From CAZPYT01 sp964590955 (GTDB lineage Bacteria > Patescibacteriota > WWE3 > UBA101185 > UBA10185), in contig CAZPYT010000002.1 of NCBI GenBank assembly GCA_964590955.1, forward strand, positions 1 to 52,072: a DNA stretch of 52,072 bases, given 5' to 3'. The notes beneath the pieces were generated by a model. It made no database searches. It was not told the origin of the DNA and saw only the letters and a program-made list of their open reading frames with translations. A program made the translations under genes and the position numbers. Shown piece by piece: positions 48,824 through 52,072 of this stretch (position 1 is the stretch's first letter; every line of letters begins with the position of its first letter).

Positions 48824-48976
48824 AAGCTTCTCCTAAGCGGGAAAACACTAATTACTATTAGAACCGCTAGTTTTCTGACTTTACGGTTGCGCTACAGTAC
48901 GAGACTTACACTCGTTTTCCTTGAACACAGTTCTTTAGATATTATGCACATACATAGTATTAGGCACAATGTTTTT

Positions 48977-49174
48977 TTAGGCTAACGGTCTTTTCATGCT
49001 AATGATTACGTTGCTTGATTTACCATCTATAGAATTTAGGTCGAAAATATTTATCACTTCCCACCCATCAACACCATAACTGTTTAATTGGTCTTCCAGT
49101 TGCTGTGTTTTCATATCGCTTTCGATGTACCGGCCTACATTTACTTTCGCGATTTTGTATTCCCACTTAATCAT
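48977..49174 (-). CDS. DUF4177-family small protein
   Basis: The 65 residues match DUF4177: MIKWEYKIAKVNVG, then LEDQLNSYGVDGWEVINIF (the conserved LN-x-G-x-x-GWE) and VIISMKRPLA. Function of the family is unknown. TAGGAT (minus strand, 49181-49186) lies 6 nt before the ATG, supporting a real, leaderless gene. Confidence 0.8.
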   Translation of the reverse strand: MIKWEYKIAKVNVGRYIESDMKTQQLEDQLNSYGVDGWEVINIFDLNSIDGKSSNVIISMKRPLA

Positions 49175-49211
49175 AAGAGAATCCTAGCATACCCCGAAGT
49201 TGATGAGAACC

Positions 49212-49251
49212 AAAAAAAAATAACCGCCAGTTTTTGTTTAATCTGGCGGTT
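49212..49251 (-). terminator. Intrinsic terminator of adk
   Basis: AACCGCCAG (49222-49230) and CTGGCGGTT (49243-49251) form a 9-bp stem; on the minus strand it is followed by TTATTTTTTTTT. It begins 7 nt after the adk stop codon. Confidence 0.9.
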
Positions 49252-49257
49252 TTATGG

Positions 49258-49920
49258 CTATCCCAAGATAACCTGCATGGTTTTATCTATCGTCTCCCAA
49301 ACTGTATCAATTGGCGCGTTACCATCGACGACAAAAAGCTGATTTTGTTCATCGTAGTGCTGTATCAAGGCAGTAGTTTGCGCAAGATACGTCTGTATAC
49401 GGACCCGGATTGTTGCCTCCTTATCATCATCCCTTTGGTAAAGTTCCACGCCGTCATGATCACAAATACCAGTTGTCTTTGGTGGGCTACTTGTTGTGTT
49501 ATAGGCAGTCTGACAATGTGGACATGTCCATCGCCCGGCCAGCCGTTCTACAAGATTATTTTCATCTGCATCCAAAAATAGTGCTCCGAGAAACTTTGCG
49601 CCAAGCTTTCTCAGAAATGCTAGGAGAGCCTCATTTTGTGCTGGAGTGCGTGGAAAACCGTCCAGCAGTACCAACTGATCTTTTTTTGTACAGCTCTGCA
49701 GTTTAGCTTCGATGAGCCCGATCACAATCTCATCCGGTACAAGTTCCCCTTTTTTCATATATTCTTGAGCCTGTAAGCCGAGCTCAGTTTTGGTTTTAAC
49801 ATGCCACCGCAATTCATTCCCGGAAGAAATATGCAAGGCTCCGAACGTTTCGACAATACCTTTTGCTTGTGTGCCCTTACCTACCCCAGGCGGTCCGATA
49901 ATAACCATGAAATTTGCCAT
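49258..49920 (-). CDS. adk: Adenylate kinase, zinc-lid form
   Basis: The 220 residues are the long bacterial form. P-loop IIGPPGVGKGTQ (7-18), then LHISSGNELRW, LDGFPRTPAQ (AMP-binding) and LERLAGRW-like VERLAGRWTCPHC. The lid has C133-X2-C136 and C153-X2-D156, the Cys3-Asp zinc site seen in Gram-positive enzymes. It interconverts ATP, ADP and AMP. GC content is higher than in neighbours, with AAGGAGG before the ATG, a canonical promoter and a strong terminator, so it belongs to the GC-rich class. adk usually lies in the ribosomal protein operon; an isolated copy suggests transfer or relocation. Confidence 0.93.
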   Translation of the reverse strand: MANFMVIIGPPGVGKGTQAKGIVETFGALHISSGNELRWHVKTKTELGLQAQEYMKKGELVPDEIVIGLIEAKLQSCTKKDQLVLLDGFPRTPAQNEALLAFLRKLGAKFLGALFLDADENNLVERLAGRWTCPHCQTAYNTTSSPPKTTGICDHDGVELYQRDDDKEATIRVRIQTYLAQTTALIQHYDEQNQLFVVDGNAPIDTVWETIDKTMQVILG

Positions 49921-49954
49921 GTCTGCCTCCTTCGAGATTTTTAAAGTTGCAAGA

Positions 49955-49982
49955 ATTATACATCAACTTTATGTCCTGACAA
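49955..49982 (-). promoter_or_regulatory. Promoter of adk
   Basis: On the minus strand TTGTCA (49977-49982) and TATAAT (49955-49960) are 16 nt apart. The transcript would carry a ~28-nt leader ending with the AAGGAGG ribosome binding site. Confidence 0.7.
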
Positions 49983-50050
49983 CTTGCGATAAAGATTAAA
50001 ACATTATATTTGGAATTGTGTATATGAAATGCGAATGCTAAACTCGACAA

Positions 50051-50776
50051 ATGCAGTGTACGATAATTATACCTTGCTACAATGAGGCAAAAACGATAAA
50101 AAAGCTGTTAGATACTTTGATTAATGCGTCAAAAAATAATGGTTATGAATCAAAGTGTGAAATTATTGTTGTAGATGATGGTTCTAGCGATAACTCTGTA
50201 GATATTATTTCCCGGATCAGACATCCAACTCTTAAGCTAATTAGGCACACTAAAAATTTAGGAAAGACTGAAGCTATCAAGACCGGGCTTAAAGTGGCTT
50301 CGGGTGAGTACATAGCTATTCAAGATGCCGATTTAGAATATAACCCAAGTGATTTGTTTAAGTTAATTAACAAGGCGTTTAGTGGTAATCTTGATGTGCT
50401 CTACGGTTCTCGGGTTTTGGCACCGAATCCAACCGCTTATCCGGCGTATTATTTGGGGAGTCGTGTGATTACATCATTATTTAACAAACTGTTTGCCCAG
50501 AATATCACTGATTTACCCACGTGTTATAAGATTTTCAAAAAAAGCCTTATACAACCCGCTGATCTAAACCATAGCCGTTTTAGTTTTTGTGCTGATGTTT
50601 CCTGTATATTTGCAAAAAAAAACATTAAAATAAAAGAACTGCCGATATCTTACCTCCCAAGAACATCTGCTCAGGGTAAAAAAATTAAGTCTTTAGACGG
50701 ATTGCAGTTTATATGGATTATTGTAAAGCATTACTTAGATTTATTGCTCAATACAGAAAAGAAAAAAGAAGCTTAA
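50051..50776 (+). CDS. Family 2 glycosyltransferase (DPM1-like)
   Basis: The 241 residues carry GT2 motifs: TIIIPCYNEAKTIKKLLDTL, VVDDGSSDNSV (41-50), and QDADLEY with DXD at 92-94. ITDLPTCYKIFKKS is the conserved acceptor-side T-D-x-x-C-Y-K segment of DPM1/polyprenol-phosphate glycosyltransferases. No membrane spans are present. The product, a polyprenyl-phosphate sugar, would feed the overlapping GT-C gene downstream. TAAACT at 50039-50044 is 6 nt before the ATG. It is paralogous to the GT2 at 9019-9708. Confidence 0.88.
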   Translation: MQCTIIIPCYNEAKTIKKLLDTLINASKNNGYESKCEIIVVDDGSSDNSVDIISRIRHPTLKLIRHTKNLGKTEAIKTGLKVASGEYIAIQDADLEYNPSDLFKLINKAFSGNLDVLYGSRVLAPNPTAYPAYYLGSRVITSLFNKLFAQNITDLPTCYKIFKKSLIQPADLNHSRFSFCADVSCIFAKKNIKIKELPISYLPRTSAQGKKIKSLDGLQFIWIIVKHYLDLLLNTEKKKEA

Positions 50777-52072
50777 TCCTCCTAATTTTAATATTATTTC
50801 CTCTTTTTCACAGAAGTGCTGAAGCCTTGTACACTGCTTTGTTTTTGTTATTAGGCGGCTTATTTTTATATTTTAGAAGTGTGTTTAGAAATAAGGCTGC
50901 TTGGAATTTACTTGTATATTTATTTTCCTGTACTTTTTTAATATTGCTATTAGCATACTCATATACTTATACAAGGTACGACAGCTGGGACGGAAATTTA
51001 TGGTATTTGAAACACATTTTACTTCTAAGTAAAAATTATTATCTTAAAATTGTAAATGTTGCATATGTTCCTTATCCTGTCGAATTGGTTTTGTCTGTGG
51101 TTTATAGATATACAAATATAAATATCACGACTTTTATTCTTTCTTTGATGTATTTTGTAAACGGATACCTGACATATAAAATATTTTTTCGATTAAGTTC
51201 TAACTCCAAGACAGTTTTAATACTTACATTTTTAGCCGTCACAACACCATATTTCTTAAATTTTCATTTTCTGCAATTAAAAATTGAGCCTTTTTTGCTC
51301 TTTTTCTTTTACCAGGCAGTTATTTATTACTACAATTTTATTGAAGCACCTGCAACAAAAAGCGCTTTAATGTTAGGAATATTTTCAGGCATGGCTATTC
51401 TGATTAAAATTTCGACGTTTCCCTTTTTTGTATTTCTTCTTATTACCCACATTATTTTTTCAAAACCTTTGGACCCAAAGCTTTTAGTTTCTATTATTGC
51501 ACCGACATTATTGATAATAACAGTATGGGTATATATTTTTGGTATTCATATACCATGGACTTCCATAAATATGGATGCTCGTTTTAAGCAGGTAGCGCCA
51601 TACTTTTCTATGAACCCGAAAAGTTATGAACAGTGCCTTAAAGAATTGAAAATAGTAGATTTTTCTGATTTTTTTAATGACACAAATACGTCTAAATTTT
51701 TTCTTTTAAATCAGGTAGAAAAATTTGTAAATAACTCATCAGCGCACAATTTACCTTTTTCAGGTTCCCAAGTTGGTAGTATTGCTTTTTTTTCAGTGCT
51801 ATTGTATCTACCCTTCTTAGCAACAAACAAAAAACTAAGGTCAGACCCGATTTTTGTCAGTTCAAGCTTATATATAATTTTCTATTTTATTTATATTCGC
51901 GGTGTTTATTGGTATCTTCTGATGTTATACCCATTTACAATATTCGCTTTTTATGATTATTTCTTAAACGTATCGATAAGCCGTAGCATTAGTAATTTGC
52001 TGCTTATTGCGAATGGTATGGCTCTGTTATTCATGACGTTTGAAACTATAGACAGGCATGCTATGGGCATAG
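50713..52072 (+). CDS. GT-C-like membrane glycosyltransferase, open at window end
   Basis: ATG 50713 opens a frame that overlaps the GT2 end by 64 nt and runs to the window edge (~453 codons, no stop). Its product is polytopic: basic N-terminus (YRKEKRSLILLILILFPLF), then a first outer loop YTRYDSWDGNLWYLKH with an acidic pair in the position of the GT-C catalytic Asp. Later spans include LIKISTFPFFVFLLITHIIF. The overlap and the preceding DPM1-like gene suggest the two work together. An alternative start downstream (for example the Leu-rich TTA/CTC region) cannot be ruled out. The 3' end is missing. Confidence 0.7.
   Translation, partial: MDYCKALLRFIAQYRKEKRSLILLILILFPLFHRSAEALYTALFLLLGGLFLYFRSVFRNKAAWNLLVYLFSCTFLILLLAYSYTYTRYDSWDGNLWYLKHILLLSKNYYLKIVNVAYVPYPVELVLSVVYRYTNINITTFILSLMYFVNGYLTYKIFFRLSSNSKTVLILTFLAVTTPYFLNFHFLQLKIEPFLLFFFYQAVIYYYNFIEAPATKSALMLGIFSGMAILIKISTFPFFVFLLITHIIFSKPLDPKLLVSIIAPTLLIITVWVYIFGIHIPWTSINMDARFKQVAPYFSMNPKSYEQCLKELKIVDFSDFFNDTNTSKFFLLNQVEKFVNNSSAHNLPFSGSQVGSIAFFSVLLYLPFLATNKKLRSDPIFVSSSLYIIFYFIYIRGVYWYLLMLYPFTIFAFYDYFLNVSISRSISNLLLIANGMALLFMTFETIDRHAMGI

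Noticed and set aside
1..52072. CRISPR array
   Set aside because: No regularly spaced repeats and no cas genes. The repeats seen are tRNA-end fragments at irregular distances.

Overview
The window is about 52 kb of AT-rich bacterial DNA in the standard genetic code. It has small, tightly packed genes, no rRNA and no CRISPR array. Gene content points to a Candidate Phyla Radiation (Patescibacteria) genome, probably near Microgenomates/Katanobacteria; that placement is inference. The grounds are many GT-C and GT2/GT4 glycosyltransferases, membrane-anchored proteins of unknown function, few biosynthetic enzymes, and an otherwise ordinary core (dnaG-rpoD, mutS-mutL, pgi, tmk, adk).

Layout. 0.1-2.3 kb: an orphan phage terminase small-subunit-like gene, then a GC-richer operon of small unknown proteins ending in a tautomerase-like protein. 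2.4-4.3 kb: a winged-helix/thymidylate-kinase-like fusion divergent from tmk, then a 36-residue membrane peptide. 4.3-14.4 kb: an accessory region starting at tRNA-Ala(CGC) and renewed at tRNA-Ser(CGA). Both tRNAs are followed by degenerate copies of their own 3' ends that separate small gene modules: a methyltransferase; an unknown protein plus a broken NUDIX; an MFS exporter with its own leader peptide; a HTH-NUDIX; an operon with a stand-alone phosphohistidine swivel domain; and a Cys-rich exported protein. 14.5-20.5 kb: envelope glycosylation genes, with two paralogous ~500-residue membrane proteins flanking a GT87 and an FkbM methyltransferase gene, plus a decayed GT-C gene. 20.5-27.5 kb: tRNA-Ser(GGA), TraX-like protein, dnaG, rpoD and a second GC-rich operon. 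27.5-36 kb: GT39-like enzyme with pgi, mutS-mutL, an ArmA/FmrO-like methyltransferase head-to-head with a secreted nuclease. 36-44.5 kb: a third GC-rich gene, a DegP-like protease, YbaK-like deacylase, two glycosidases, S41 protease with a J-like segment, DUF192. 44.7-52 kb: flippase, GT4, nitroreductase, a DUF4430/membrane transporter pair, adk, GT2 and a GT-C gene cut by the window edge.

Two styles of gene start are visible. About twenty native genes have a -10-like hexamer almost exactly 6 nt before the start codon and no Shine-Dalgarno, which predicts leaderless mRNA. A second class (700-2290, 26153-27541, 35972-36895, 49203-49982) has higher GC, a near-consensus -35/-10 promoter, a strong Shine-Dalgarno and an intrinsic terminator; these look like independent acquisitions from another type of donor. 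I used the leaderless signature to choose several start codons.

The most unusual features are the tRNA-3'-end-bounded modules with no integrase in sight, a probable leader-peptide attenuator controlling the MFS exporter, the DNA-binding/thymidylate-kinase fusion beside tmk, and the leaderless expression pattern. All functional calls rest on motif recognition by eye; no database search was run.
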